DNA from: Siderastrea siderea
Lineage: Eukaryota; Cnidaria; Anthozoa; Scleractinia; Rhizangiidae
Assembly: GCA_964030785.1 (NCBI GenBank)
Contig: OZ034970.1
Location: 14,417,411-14,481,410, forward strand
DNA: 64,000 nt
Reading direction: 5' to 3'
In this document: in pieces, positions 34,018 through 46,415 of the stretch
Numbering within the stretch: position 1 is the first letter of the stretch
How the letters are laid out: every line of letters starts with the position of its first letter
Position numbers and translations under genes: made by a program
The notes under the pieces: generated by a model
Databases searched by the model: none
What the model saw: the letters and a program-made list of their open reading frames with translations, nothing else
Told to the model about the DNA's origin: nothing

Positions 34018-37000
34018 TATGCACCATTCAAGAAAGGCAGTAAAGAATCACATGCTGAGAGAGCAAGAGAGCTGGGTCTTGGTGAACCTGCGGAACACTT
34101 GTTAAAGAATCCAAAAAGTGTTCAACTTCAATCATTGATAAAACCTAACACAGAAGGTAAATAAAAGTATAATATTACTGGTACATTTTATTTGGTATGG
34201 TTTTCAAGCAGACAATACAGCATACAGTAAGGGAACAACTGTAAAATTATGCATTATATACATGGAAATTACCTTAGTTAAAACCCTTAATTTTAAAGGG
34301 GTTTAGGGTTCTGTTAACCAAAGCTGTGAACCATAGCTATATCTCACATCAGCAGACCTGCCACCCCCAAAACATGCAATCTGGAGATTTTGAAAGAAAA
34401 GCCTAGGAAAACCTGAAGATAATTGGGACCTCAAACCTGGAGATGTCCAAAATATGCATTGGATGAAAATACAATTGGTGATTTTCAAGATTTCTGATTC
34501 ACTGTGAGATTTGGAGGTCAAATCATGAGACCATAAGTTGATACGCCAAACCGTGAGTCTCGCGGTCAAACCCGTGAGAGTTTTTTTTTTTTATTTTTTT
34601 TTTTATTTTTTTTTATTTTTTTTATTTTTACTTTTCAACACAATACACTTAACAATACACGAAAAGAAAAATACAAAGGATAAATGAATAAAAAATACAG
34701 AGGTAACACTGCGATACACGTTTTACATAACTATTGTAACTAAATTATTGTCAGTAAAGGCTTCCATAAATTCAAAAAATTTTCTTTTTGTCCTTTCGCA
34801 TGTGCGATTGTTCTTTGAATTAACATTTTTCCTTTTACTAACTCAAGAAAGAGAAGGAGATTAGGTAATTTGTGCTCATATTTTTGTAGAAAGACATGTC
34901 TTTTGCTAAGTAGTATATAATAATTAAAGATATAGGAGCCAGAACTTCCGGGATTATAGCCATACATTATTCCTAATTCATCAAAATTGTAATTGTCGTC
35001 ATTTTGACTATTCCACCGAAATAAGACAGAATTCCAAAAGTCGCGTATACGGGAGCAGTTAACTAGCATGTGCGACAGTGTTTCTAATTCGTTACAAAAT
35101 TCGCAAAGGGGAGATTCTGATATGTTCATTTTATATAGGAGGTTTCTGCACGGTAAAATATTATGAATTATCTTAAACTGAAATATACTTAGTTTCGTTT
35201 CCCGTGTTATTCTAAATGGTAATTTATAAATTGCGCTAATCTTCATCTCTTCTACACCTAACCTTTGTAGCCTAGAACTAGCTAAAGGTTCTTTAAATTT
35301 CTTTTGAATAAGAATATTCCGGGCACTTTTACTGGTGAGTATTTGACCGTGAGAGTTGATGGAAGGTCTGTATCAGTGCATATTGCAGACAGTTGCTGTA
35401 ACCAAGTGGGGGATGGGTTATTAATGAGCCCTTTGATACAGACTAACTGCAGTTATACACCAAGCCTCTAAATCCAGTTACATGTACATGTATGTACCTC
35501 TCACCAAACAAAACCATGTGGTATGTGTTAAAACAATGTTTTCCTACTTGTGCTGATCTTACTTGAAATTAGTTCAGACCAAGATGCAATTAAAACTCTA
35601 TTTAAATAATTTAAGTTTAGAGTTTTAAAATTGCAGTGATACAATTAGTTACAGTTAGTTAATCAATCAAACCAGCAATCAATACCTGCCCCTGGAGATA
35701 GCCCAACAGTTCGAATAGTCCTACCCTTCAAAGACCAGGTTTTGGCAGACTTTGTGCGCAAACAACTCAAAGCCCTAAGCCAGAAGACTCACACAGCCAT
35801 TCAACCTGTTTTCGTTAGCAACAAGATCGAACAGGAACTTAAAGTGCAGGAGAAAAACCACCTATTGTAAACCAGCAGTGTGTAGTTTACAAATTTCAAT
35901 GTGACTTGTGCGATGCAAGTTATGTAGGGTACACACTCAGGCATTTACACCGGCCAGCACGTGAATGAGCACAAAAACCTATCACCATCTATTGGCAAGC
36001 ACTATAGTGACAAACTCTGTATTGTCCCGAAAGACCTTGACAAACAGTTTTTCGTCCTAAAGAAGTGTTGGAATAAGTCCGATTGTTTAGTGCATGAAAT
36101 GTTGCTAATTAGAGAATTGACACCATCTCTTAATGTCCAATCGGACTCAATTCAAGCTAAACTATTTGCGTGACTCAGCATTAATCATTCATGTTAATCT
36201 CCAGCTACTATTCCTGACAGTTTATTTGAATAATTTTTGAACTTGAAAATGGCGTCATGACGACACCGAAACATCGTTCAATTTTACCAGCGTTGATTTT
36301 TACTAATTTTATCCTTGGTTCAATTTTTCTTTTCCTTTGTTTTGTTTTTTTTTTTTTTTTTTTTTAATGTAAATACATGTATATGATAATGAATATAAAA
36401 CAAAAGAAAATAAAAATTGAACCAAGGATAAAATTGAACTACAACATATATATTAAAATATCTGTACTTTTTTTATTAGCGTATAATTATAATTACATTA
36501 ATATACTTATTGTGCTCACCCTACTTGAAATTAATTTGGACCACTGCAATTTTAAAATGCACCCTTCACCACATCTCTCCCCTTCAATTATTTTAAATAA
36601 GTTAGTGCCTCTTGATTAGAAGTGTGTTATGTGACTAATAAAATGTGATCCTCATGCATCTGCGATATTTAAACGCAGGTAAAACTCATGACCACAGGAA
36701 TTGCACTAGCCCTTGGAATTGCTTTCTTCTTAACTTTTGGTTTCCCTCAATCATACTTGCAGGTATCAAGAATGTGAAACAAGTGTCTCTTGGGATTCAA
36801 CACATTATTGCAGATGTGATTGCCAAAGACAGTGCCACATTAAGCTCAATTAAGAGAATGTAAGTGCATCTGTTGTGGTCCAAATTTGTTTTTGGTTGAA
36901 ATTTTACAAGCTTTGTTCCAGATTATTACATTCAGGTAACAGTCAAGAAAAAGAACAGAAAAAATAAAGGGATATGAAAAAATTCAAGCTAAAAAAAAAA

Positions 37001-40000
37001 TTAATTTAAACTAAAACGTATCTTTTTATTTTATTCTCCTCTCCTCACCCTGTGCACGGCTCCCATAGGGGATCAATAAGGGAGGGGAGGAGAGAGGAGG
37101 CTAGGGATGTTTCCTTTTATGGGTTTGTACCACTTTTTTAAAAAATAAGTCACAGCCTTGGATCATTTTGGACAAAAGCTGGATCTGCTTTTTTCTTTCT
37201 GACCCAAATTACGAATTTTTGCTGTTTTCAACTTAAAGGGGGAAGGATAGCATGGCCAAGACTGAAAAAGGAGCATGAAAAAAAAATTAAATTAACTAGA
37301 AAAAAAGTAAACCGCTCTTTGGTCTGGAACAAGGTGAGGGCTTCAAACGGCACAGCCCAACCAGACTTTTCAAGGAGGAGTTTAATTCAAGGCACTTAGG
37401 CTAACAACTGTCAGATAACCGTGATTTGTCCATTAGCCACTCGATTATCCCATGAATAGTCCTCTTAATTTCTATACATGTAATCGCTGACTATCTGCAG
37501 GTTGGAAAAAATCCCATTCATTTAGAGTCGAGTTTGTCTCGTTCAGCAACAAAGGAAAAGAAAGAAGGTGGAGGAGACAAGAAATATGAACAGTACCATG
37601 GCTTCAACGTGTCCATCACATCTCTGAAGGCACATCAAGTAATTAACCCTTTAAGTCCTGATTTGAAAATCCATATTCTCCTAACTGTTCTCCATACGTT
37701 TCTTATGGAACTAGTAGGGAGAATTTGTCTAGATATCAAGACATCTTATCCTTGGGGATTGTTTCCCTTGAATGTTTGAACAAGTAATCGATAAATTAAA
37801 AGAGTAATTTCGTTTTCGTGACTGTTAGGGCAAGCAAGTCTTATAGGAAGAGAGGTTGACGAGACAAAACTAATACTGTGATTTCAGTCACGCTGGGAAC
37901 AACATATCCAGAAATCGCAGACATTTGAGCCCACGGTCAACAAATCCTGCGGTAAATTGACCATCGAAGGGAACGCAACAACAACAAAGAAATGTATGGA
38001 GATTAAAAAATTTCGAGAAATATCTCTCGATCAATTTGTTTAAGTATAAATGTGCAACCGGTTCATGGTAAACTGGTCTATCAAGAAAGATATAGTACAA
38101 AAAATAAGGTGGATACTTCGAATTTTATGTTTACTTTTTACGGTTTTCTGTGAGCAGTTTAGCGGCCAAAAAATATAAGGCGTGGAGGGGGATTTCATCG
38201 AAAAACCGAAAACTCATAGTTTATAAACAGCGATTACGGGTAAACATAATGGGATCGAAAAAATGTGCAAGTGGATTCACTAAAACTATACATGGAACAA
38301 ACTAACCTTACGATTTTCAGCTCCAACAGATTGATTTTGATGTTTACTTTTTGCACTTGAAAACCACGAAAAAATTGCATTCGGCCATACATTTGAAAGT
38401 CCTCGCTAAAGTCCAAAAATCCACTTTCTTGGAACTGCGATATTTCGGCCGAACCGGCTTCAAATACCCTACAAAAGCCATCCTTCGAAAGCTAAATTTC
38501 AGTACATTCGAATGTTAAGCGACTTAGTTTGGTCAGTGGTTTTTATATGGTTTTTATATGGGACTTATTGCATCGTGCACCATCATGAAATATGAGCCCA
38601 AACTATACCGCTTCGATCAGCGGTATGCATCATTTAAAAGAGCTGTCTATGTAGGACGCCCGAAAAGGCGCGGGCTCTAATGTCCGCGATTTCTGGAGAT
38701 GATGGGGTCAGTAGGTCGATCTCCATTTGTGAAACTTTTTTTATGCCTGTAAGGACACTAGTTGTTGCAAAGGAAAAGGCATTGAAGTTAGTTTGATTTG
38801 AGGAGTCCCGAGAGAAAAAATAAATGGCCCGTTTATGAACCTGAATCATAGTGCAGGACATCCCGCTTCACCTTCTCCACTTTGTATTTTTTTTTTAATG
38901 TGTTTTCTGTTCTGCCGTTCTTTTGGGTTTTGTTGTGTTTTATTCCGCTCGGCTCTGCTCTGCTCTACTCTGTTCCGTTGTGTTCTGTTGTGCTGTGTCC
39001 TGCTCTGTTTGTTCTGATCTGATAACTGGTCTGGTCTGATCTGATCTGATCTGATCTGATCTGTTCTGTTTCGTTTCATTTCCTTTTTTTTCTGTTGTTC
39101 TGTTCTGGCTAGTTTTGATTTGGTTAGCCTAAGCTTTTACTAACTACATTTAATGCTTTGTTGCTGGAACGGATGATGTTCTCTACACGGTGATTGTTTA
39201 TTTCAGCTGTGACTACGTTGCCATTGGAAACGGTGTTGGATGCTGCGAGGCTGAAACATTTATCAGTCAGCTGATCAAGCAGCGTGCTTTTGCTCCTTTG
39301 GACTTAGCTTACTGGTAAATACGTTACGTTTAACCTTTGCTCGATTTTCTCGAATCGAAGCAGTAGCTGTAAGACCAAAAAAACCAAATCACAACTAGCG
39401 GATTTTGTAAACATTCAAACTTATCATAGAATCAAAAGCATTAAAACGTTTAGGCACAGTGTATCGTGGAACCCCGTGCCATCCATTTTTGGTCCTTGAA
39501 GGAGCAGCCTTAAACTGTGGTAGGTTACCAAAAGGAAGGAGGTATAGAGAATCAAAATAACAGAGGAAAGCAGCAGAGATTGGAGCGTTGAAACGTCACC
39601 AACTCGTTACCAGATGTTCTTTCCTTTGTCAATTATTGTTTTCCACCAGGCATTCCAAGTGGTCGTTATAACAGGGTGAATTTTAAAAGAAGATCTGGGA
39701 CGCAAAACGTTGGTCGTTGATCGCGCTAACGAGGTGGTTAGATTAAGCTTCTTGGGGGGCCACCAAAAAATTGCTCACAATGAAGGTGTGGTCTTATTAA
39801 CGCGATCGTAGGGCGGCTTTCCAGTTTGTTAATTGGACTGGCAATGACATCTCCAGTCGAACCATCAAAAGGATGAAAATACTGTGCGGAAGAGAGAAGC
39901 TTATTGACCGTGTTTCTTTAGCGGGAGTAGCCGGCAAATAGCATCATCCAGCTTATACTTTCTCAACGAAACCAGATACAGTGGCTCGACAATGTGTTTT

Positions 40001-43000
40001 TAGGGAATATGAAGCCACATTGATAATTATGAGAAAACAAGCGCAGAACCATTCTTTGTTTCTATATTCAGTCGTTTTACTTGGACTAAAACTATTTCAG
40101 CATCGTCAGCGAAGATGGAGCCTCAGTATACAGTGCGTCACCAGAAGCTGCGGCTGAGTTGCCAAGCCTCGATACTAGTCTCAGAGGAGCTGGTAAGTAG
40201 CAGTTACAACCTTTCTTTGCTTTCTGCTGCCAAAGTTGAAAAGGGGGTGAGGCCTTTGTTTCTCTTCAAAAAAAAAAAATTCTCACCGAAACGCGTTAAA
40301 CATATCACTCGAGCCTTAACGGGATTTAAAAAGGTTCGAGTTATCAGGAATACGAAGTAGTTAGGGTTCAAGTTACAGGGAGTCAACCGTTTTTTCCTAA
40401 CCTTCTTAGGCCCTTAAATGCCCCCCCCCCCCCCCCCTGAGGCAAAAACCCTCATTAAAGTACCTCCTGCGCACCCGACTTTTGGGCAACCCTGATATTG
40501 TTCCCCAGCTGTACTACAAGATTTGCTCCTTCAGTGTTTTTGTGCGAAATTTGGTCTGGCAAGGCCAACGTGGATAAGTGAATTCCTTGTTTCCAGCCTT
40601 TTACGAATTGATTCGTGTTTTGTTGCTGTTGTTGTTGTTGTTGTTGTTAATTTGTTTTGTTTTGTTTGTTTGTTTGTTTGTTTGTTTGTTTTTTCATTTT
40701 ATTTATTTTTAGTCTCCATTGGGCGAAGACTACAGGACCCTCTAGTAAAACTGGTGAAGATCGAACCTAAACATCTAGGGATTGGAATGTACCAGGTGTG
40801 TTAGATGAATCATAGAAAGGTTTGTCATGAATATATGTTTATAAAAAACGTGAGTTGTTTACAAAAACGTAAGTTGTTGACCAGGAAAATCCAAAGTCAC
40901 TGATTCATTCAAGGTTAAAAAGAAAAATAATCCTTTAAATCAACTGAGAATTCGGAATTTTTTTCATTATTATTGTTATTTTTTTTTATTTTTTTTTTTT
41001 GCGGTACACGAACGATTCAACTGCTCTACCAAGTAAGACTTAAAAACCACAGTCTGTGGAGAACAATGGAATGTTAGTTGTACCACAACTCGATGCTTAT
41101 TATATTAAACCTATATTGAGATTACACATATTTAGTTGAAATTAAAGACAGAAATTAATTGTCCGGTGGATCTTTTATATTGGCGATAGCTTAAAACATA
41201 GCGCTTTTATACTCCGTAGTGCGACCGCAGTCATAGTAAGCTCCGTGTTTGCCCACTGAACTGTCCTCTCGATCTTTCTCAGCATGATATTCCTGAGACT
41301 TTACTCCGAGGAGCGTTGGACGGTGTTGTGGAGGATTGTGTCAGTTTTGTAGGAGTGGACCTAAATATAGCCGGAGTTAGTATACTAAGGTAATTCCTGA
41401 TTTAGAGGCGTCAAAAATGTCATGCGAGCTTTTAATTGTGATATTGCTGCTTTGAAGATAACATGTTAGGAACAATGAACATCAACCACGTTTTAGTGCC
41501 ATAGCACAGTAGTCTTCAAGTTACAAGAAATTGTGGGTGTGAGTGGAATCTGACCGCGTCCCTGTAACCACTCCGTCCAAAAACGTCCTTTCTCTTAGTA
41601 GGGTTTGGGCAATAGTTTTCCAGATAGGGTTTAAGAGTTTAGCAAATAAGTTTCAGTCCATGGCTTCTTACCCCTTCGCTAAGTATGCTGGCGAGAAACC
41701 TCCTGATACACTATATACAAATATATTTCTATAGTGTGGTTAGGCGTTTCCTTTTAGCTTGCTTTGTTATCTTGAATTAGGAAAGAAAGGGGCCAAAACC
41801 AGTGGACACAGAAAAGTATAAACTGAACAGACAATATAGAAAACGTCAAAGTTCCATCAGAATGGGAATTTTATTAAACAAAAAAGTAAAATAAATAAAT
41901 GGGAATAGGCAGTGACACCCGAAATGTGGCTCTTCGTAGATACTGTGTTTGACCGCCTGCCATGAAATCAAATTTGATGAACTGCAATCTACTTTTATCC
42001 TTGTAATCCCACACTTCATGTTCAAACTATTTTTCTGTTTTTCTGCGCTGTGTATTTATAAATTTAAAGGTATTTGCGAATGTAATGTGCGGGAAATAAG
42101 TAAGGGAAAGTGTGGTGTTTTGGAGGGCCAACGAGAGTTCGCCTTACAAGTAGTCTTACTACTGTAAAAAATTAAAGCAGGAGAAACTGCATTTGGTTCA
42201 AGATAGCGAGTACACAGTCCTTCGGGGTTTTGATTTTTGACGTTTTGAGTTTTCCTCTTTTTAGGCGCATAGCTGGATTAACTGACAAGAAAGCAAAAGC
42301 GATTATAGCGTGGAGAGAAGAAAATGGCGCCTTCACTAACCGCGATCAGCTAAAGTCAGTCAAGGGGATTGGGCTCAAGTCTTACGAACAGTGTGTGGGT
42401 TTCGTCAGAATAGTAAACTTTTCTCGTCTCAATAGCAACGTATCCAAACCGACCACCAGTGGGCTCAACAGTAAAGTGCATAACGACAGCGATAAAGCGG
42501 TTGTCGTGTTAGATTCCGACGAGGAAGGGGACGTGGTGCAACGAGGAAAGAAACGGAAAGGCGTTGGTGCTCAGGGAGGAGTAAAGAAGAAAAAGATGAG
42601 ACACCAGAGTTAAGTGTCAATCCGCCGGATATGACCTGGATTCACCCCGAATCTTATCCCGTTGCGAAGAGGTAATTTCAATCTTTCCTTCCAAAGCGGT
42701 CAAACACAAAGAGCGTGAAGTTTGCGATTCCATATAGTAACTGCCACAGCAAACTTAATTTCCTCCCGATAAAGCCGGAACTCTTAAACGTAAAAGAAGT
42801 TACACAAACGCAACACATCTCACTTTGTTACTTTTTCTCTTGAATTTCATTGAACTTGATTCCAAGAAGCAGTAAATTTCCTTAGAAACATGTCTGCTCG
42901 GCTAAACGAAGAAAACAGTATCCGTCATTCGTCGCTGCGAATTCACCCGGTTTGTTGTTTTTGTTTTTGCCATTTGGAAGTTTTGTGCCGCAGGAGAAGT

Positions 43001-44733
43001 ACATTTCATTAATTGTCGTCTTGGGAAGCTTTGAAGGAACCCCCCAAAGAAGTTTGACGTTTTTATGCTAACTTTGCATGCATTCTGCACATACTTCTGG
43101 AGCTGCCCACTGTACTTTAAAATCACAATAGAAATCGCCTTTAAATCGCAGCAAATCTCCTCCTTAAATTGCCTAACGACGTAGCGGTCTCACCATCTGG
43201 CTCATTTGACCGAGTTATAGCTGGGAATTTTGCCAGAACAAATTGGTCAGCCTGTGGTCAAAACTGCCATCAGCAAGCTTCTTCAGTCTCGCAGTAAGTT
43301 GCTCTTTCCACTGTCTTGCTACCACCACGCTTGCTTACGAAATGACTCCTTACAGTGCTATGGTTATGAAAACCGAAATTACTCGACTTACATATTTTGC
43401 GTTCTTTGCCTTCACTGGCCTTTGCAAACCCCATAAGACGTCGAGCTCTGGTTGAGTAACTAACAGAACCTTTTGTTATTTCACCATGGCGTGTTAACGT
43501 TAAACAATAGGTTGTACGCGGTTGTGGTGCTTCGGGACCTTTGTCGTGATCCATTTTAAAGTTTTAAGGGTTTCATAGTCATGCAGGCCTCCCATTAACG
43601 CTCACAGTCTAATTTTGTAACAAAAAATAATAATAAATACAGGGCAGCGATTGTTTGTATATGATTTACTTATTAGCATTGCAAAGTTCAGCTCTGCTAC
43701 GCAAACGTGAAGAAGCGTTCACTGCGATTTTTGTGACTTTTGTCGTTGTTGTCTGTTTGTTTTGTAAAATAAAGATATGGACTGGAATATGGAGGGCATA
43801 ACTTAGTTATGACCTTCAGCAATTCTGTTTGCTCTTCAAAGTTTAGCTTTTGCATATGTTTGTAGTTTTTCCTCTCGATGATTACCTTGCTCTTGAGATT
43901 AACTTTTCTTGTGGTGGTCTTCGCATTTCAAGGAAGGTTCGCAAAACATACGTGTAGCTTACAGCGTGTGTAGTGTAACAAAAAGTGATTAATAACATCC
44001 GTGTACTAATCGGTTGAGGCAGTGACTTTTTGTTTCTACCTTTGCTTTCAGAGATTGAAGAATTAGTGGACCAGTTGCATGTAGGTACTCCCACATTGCA
44101 ACATATTATCGACGGTCTCAGGCAACCAACTGATCATGACATACGAATCAGTAAGTAAAGCGGTAATATACAGAAAAAAATATATTTAAGGCCATCCCCG
44201 GGATTATAAAGGGTAGTCGCTAAATGTCGTATTTGACTGTGAACAATTTAAAGGGAATTTTCATAAAGATGGTCGCTGATGGTCGTTAAGTGGTGGCTCA
44301 GTGAGATTTAGTTGGAGCAGATGCATATGAAGTGGCTGTTATCCATTCCTTGCGGCAGTTTTGGATGTTGTCCAGCCGGCGGTAAAGTTGTTTTATCTCG
44401 TTTCTCTGACTAGATTTTCAGAAGCCACTGTTCAAACGCAATGTGACGTCACTGACAGACCTTCATCCGGGTACTCAGCTGAGCGGCCGAGTCACAAACA
44501 TGACGTCATTCGGGGCGTTTGTAGACTGTGGAGTTGGCCGTGATGGACTGATACACAACAGTAACATGGGACGATTTAAAGGCAAGGTTGGACTCGGGGA
44601 TCTGGTGGAGGTTACAGTCAAAAGCGTGGATATAGCAAAGCAACATATTCAACTGATGTTAACCCACATTTCTTCACGGTTTGACCCGCAGTTACTCGTG
44701 ACTGTAAGGGGCTCGTCGAACACCAGTGCTTGA
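34018..44733 (+). CDS. SRBD1: SRBD1-like (Tex/S1 RNA-binding family), gapped and frameshifted
   Basis: Exons: 34018-34156 (YAPFKKGSK ... [11 protein letters not shown]), 36763-36859, 37501-37638, 39207-39314 ([12 protein letters not shown]), 40101-40192 ([14 protein letters not shown]), 40713-40795 ([15 protein letters not shown]), 41283-41389, 42265-42671 (helix-hairpin-helix, [13 protein letters not shown]), about 43221-43293, 44052-44150, and 44414-44733 (C-terminal S1 domain, [10 protein letters not shown]). Phases agree at most joins, and the order matches animal SRBD1 and bacterial Tex. Missing from view are the Tex N-terminal helical region before 34018 and about 150 residues between 37638 and 39207, which should include the start of the YqgF/RNase H-like domain. 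In the 42265 exon the frame changes by one base near 42560-42590: after it [10 protein letters not shown] follows, as in other SRBD1 proteins. The join to 43221 does not keep phase. Nucleic-acid-binding scaffold; molecular role in animals poorly known. Confidence 0.85.
34581..35346 (-). mobile_element. 5'-truncated non-LTR retrotransposon (LINE) with target duplication
   Basis: On the minus strand an open frame from about 35333 to 34740 matches the C-terminal end of a LINE ORF2 ([29 protein letters not shown], a CCHC-like cluster; RDFWN). An A-rich tail follows (seen as T-runs at 34581-34627). The duplication CCGTGAGAG flanks both sides (34572-34580 and 35347-35355). It lies in an SRBD1 intron, opposite to the gene. 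The sequence fits the L1/Tx1 side of LINE diversity, but clade assignment is not certain. Confidence 0.85.
35690..36173 (+). pseudogene. Penelope-like element fragment with GIY-YIG endonuclease
   Basis: A plus-strand fragment begins with an RT-connection-like stretch ([20 protein letters not shown]) and continues into a GIY-YIG nuclease ([23 protein letters not shown]; then [34 protein letters not shown]). At least two frame changes (near 35868 and 35955) break it. The CDLC pair before the YVGYT core is typical of Penelope-like elements in which RT is followed by GIY-YIG. The 5' RT is absent. It lies in an SRBD1 intron. Confidence 0.8.
36306..36434. repeat. Inverted repeat beside the Penelope-like fragment
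   Basis: AATTTTATCCTTGGTTCAAT near 36306 is repeated inverted at about 36415-36434, separated by T-rich sequence. It may be a terminal structure of the Penelope-like element, whose ORF ends at 36173. Confidence 0.6.
37641..37755. repeat. Interspersed repeat, copy A
   Basis: Begins TTAACCCTTTAAG and continues with TCCATATTCTCCT, AGGGAGAATTTG, and CTTATCCTTGG. The same words in the same order occur at 51397-51515. It starts two bases after the donor of SRBD1 exon 37501-37638. No coding capacity. Possibly a SINE or MITE tail. Confidence 0.65.
39030..39070. repeat. CTGAT pentamer tract
   Basis: A run of CTGAT units preceded by a longer degenerate TCTG-rich region (38930-39110). The open frames over it are low-complexity artefacts. 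Confidence 0.85.
40421..40437. repeat. Poly-C tract (17 C)
   Basis: A run of 17 C in an SRBD1 intron. Its length may be unreliable in the assembly. Confidence 0.9.
40621..40690. repeat. GTT / GTTT microsatellite
   Basis: A run of GTT changing to GTTT units, immediately upstream of the SRBD1 exon at 40713. Confidence 0.9.
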
Positions 44734-46415
44734 TATAAAGAAAATGTTACAATTCTAAAGAACAAACCTCCCTTTTGCAGCTCGAACTCGCTGAAAATTT
44801 ACTTAACCTGTGAATTTTTGCGTAACATGTTGCTAGATGCAAATATATCAGCTAATGAGTTTCGAGGCGTTTACAGACCGACATGCAAGAGACTTCTCAG
44901 TACTTTAACATTACCAAAACAACAACGTGCATCAACAAGTTTCAAGGTTTCATGGAGGGTGTGATCAGGCAATGTTGATATTTTCTTTCTCCCAAGTCCC
45001 TTGTATGGTCGTCTGTTAAGAATTCACTACCTGGATAGATCGGCAATTTGAACAACTTCGGCCAACCACCAAGCAGGTAAAAAAATATTTATTGAGTGAC
45101 GTTTCCGTTCGCATTTTTTGTAGTGGTTGCTTAAAACCCGTATAGGTGAAGATAAAATTTTTAGCTAGCTGTTCAGAAAGTAGCTGAAGATAGACCCAGG
45201 CGGGATGCATGTCCTAAGTATTAGTTGTGAAAGGAAGAGTTAAGCAATGTGCAGTCTTTGACGTTTCTTTGGCATCCTTCCTTGCATGTTGGCTGGACAA
45301 AGGCGTAAAACAGGAATGACAAGTTTTCTTCCACCGCCCTGTTTACATTTCACGGAACACCTTAACACTATAGCTAAGTGGTGTTACGTTAAGATTGACG
45401 TCACGTCTCGATCAATGGGATTCAGCGTCATCCAGCTTCGTTAAATACATTTTTTCCACCTTTTTTTTAACGAGGTGGCCGTATTACAGAACTAGAAATC
45501 GCCGTGAAATCGCCACCAAACTTCTCCGACAGTTTATTCTGGCGATTTTGAATCTATTGTGCATTCGAAATTAGCTGTATACAAAGGGCCGTTGCGGCCT
45601 CCCGATAAAAAAAAATTATAATAAAACAAAAAATTCCGAAATATTTATTTGGGTTGCCTTTAAAAAGATGAAATGTTAAGCAATATAAATGACTTATTCA
45701 TATTAAAAAGTAAAGAATAAAGCTTAATTTATTGTAGCACAAAAAGAACCGAAAAAATCACATTAAGCGTTTGCCCATATTTTTGCAAAAAGTATTGTAT
45801 GCTGTAAACAAGAAATCAAAAGAAGAGTCTACACACTCATTGTCACAAACCAAATCGTTTCTTTGTAGCCGGGTTATTGTTTCCATGGGACTCTTGCTAA
45901 GTCAAAAGGGACTGTAATTCATTTCTATCCTTTTAATCTTGTAATTTCACCCCAAGCTACTTTTTCCGTTTGGTGGAATTTAGTAAAATAACATGGACAT
46001 AAGGTGAGTGAAATGCCGATATTTTAGGGAACACTGTCCTATAATTGAAGAGAATACGTCAAGTTGAAGCTCTCTGATGTAATAAGTCCAGTCGAACCGG
46101 TGGTGACCTTTGCTTTCTCCGAGAATTGGATCACCAACCCAGTGACCTTGACCAAGAAGGTGTTTAATTCCTAATGTTTTGAGAGGTTACTACTGCAGGC
46201 GGTCTCAAAGGAGGCCCTCTCCATCGTAAAGGAACATAACTGGAATTCCAAAATGCTGGCTTATGTAAAATCCAAAATTGAAAGCAAACAAACGAACAGC
46301 ACCACAATTAGGTACTCAGTAATTTTAATCCGACGAAATAGTCGTACTTGAGATTACTCCCACAGTTGAAAGGTACAGCCATATTATTGAAGATTTCGAC
46401 TAAAGGGGAAAAAGG
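44734..46415. other. Intergenic between SRBD1 and the SERINC pair
   Basis: Contains the presumed 3' untranslated regions of the convergent genes (SRBD1 plus, SERINC minus). No coding sequence recognised. Confidence 0.5.

Noticed and set aside
36250..36280. Hammerhead ribozyme core downstream of the Penelope-like fragment
   Set aside because: A GAAAC is present (in ACACCGAAACATCG) but the CTGATGA box is not; GTCATGA is too poor a match.
38835..39079. ORFs over the CTGAT and TCTG-rich tract on both strands
   Set aside because: Low-complexity translation of a simple repeat with no other support.
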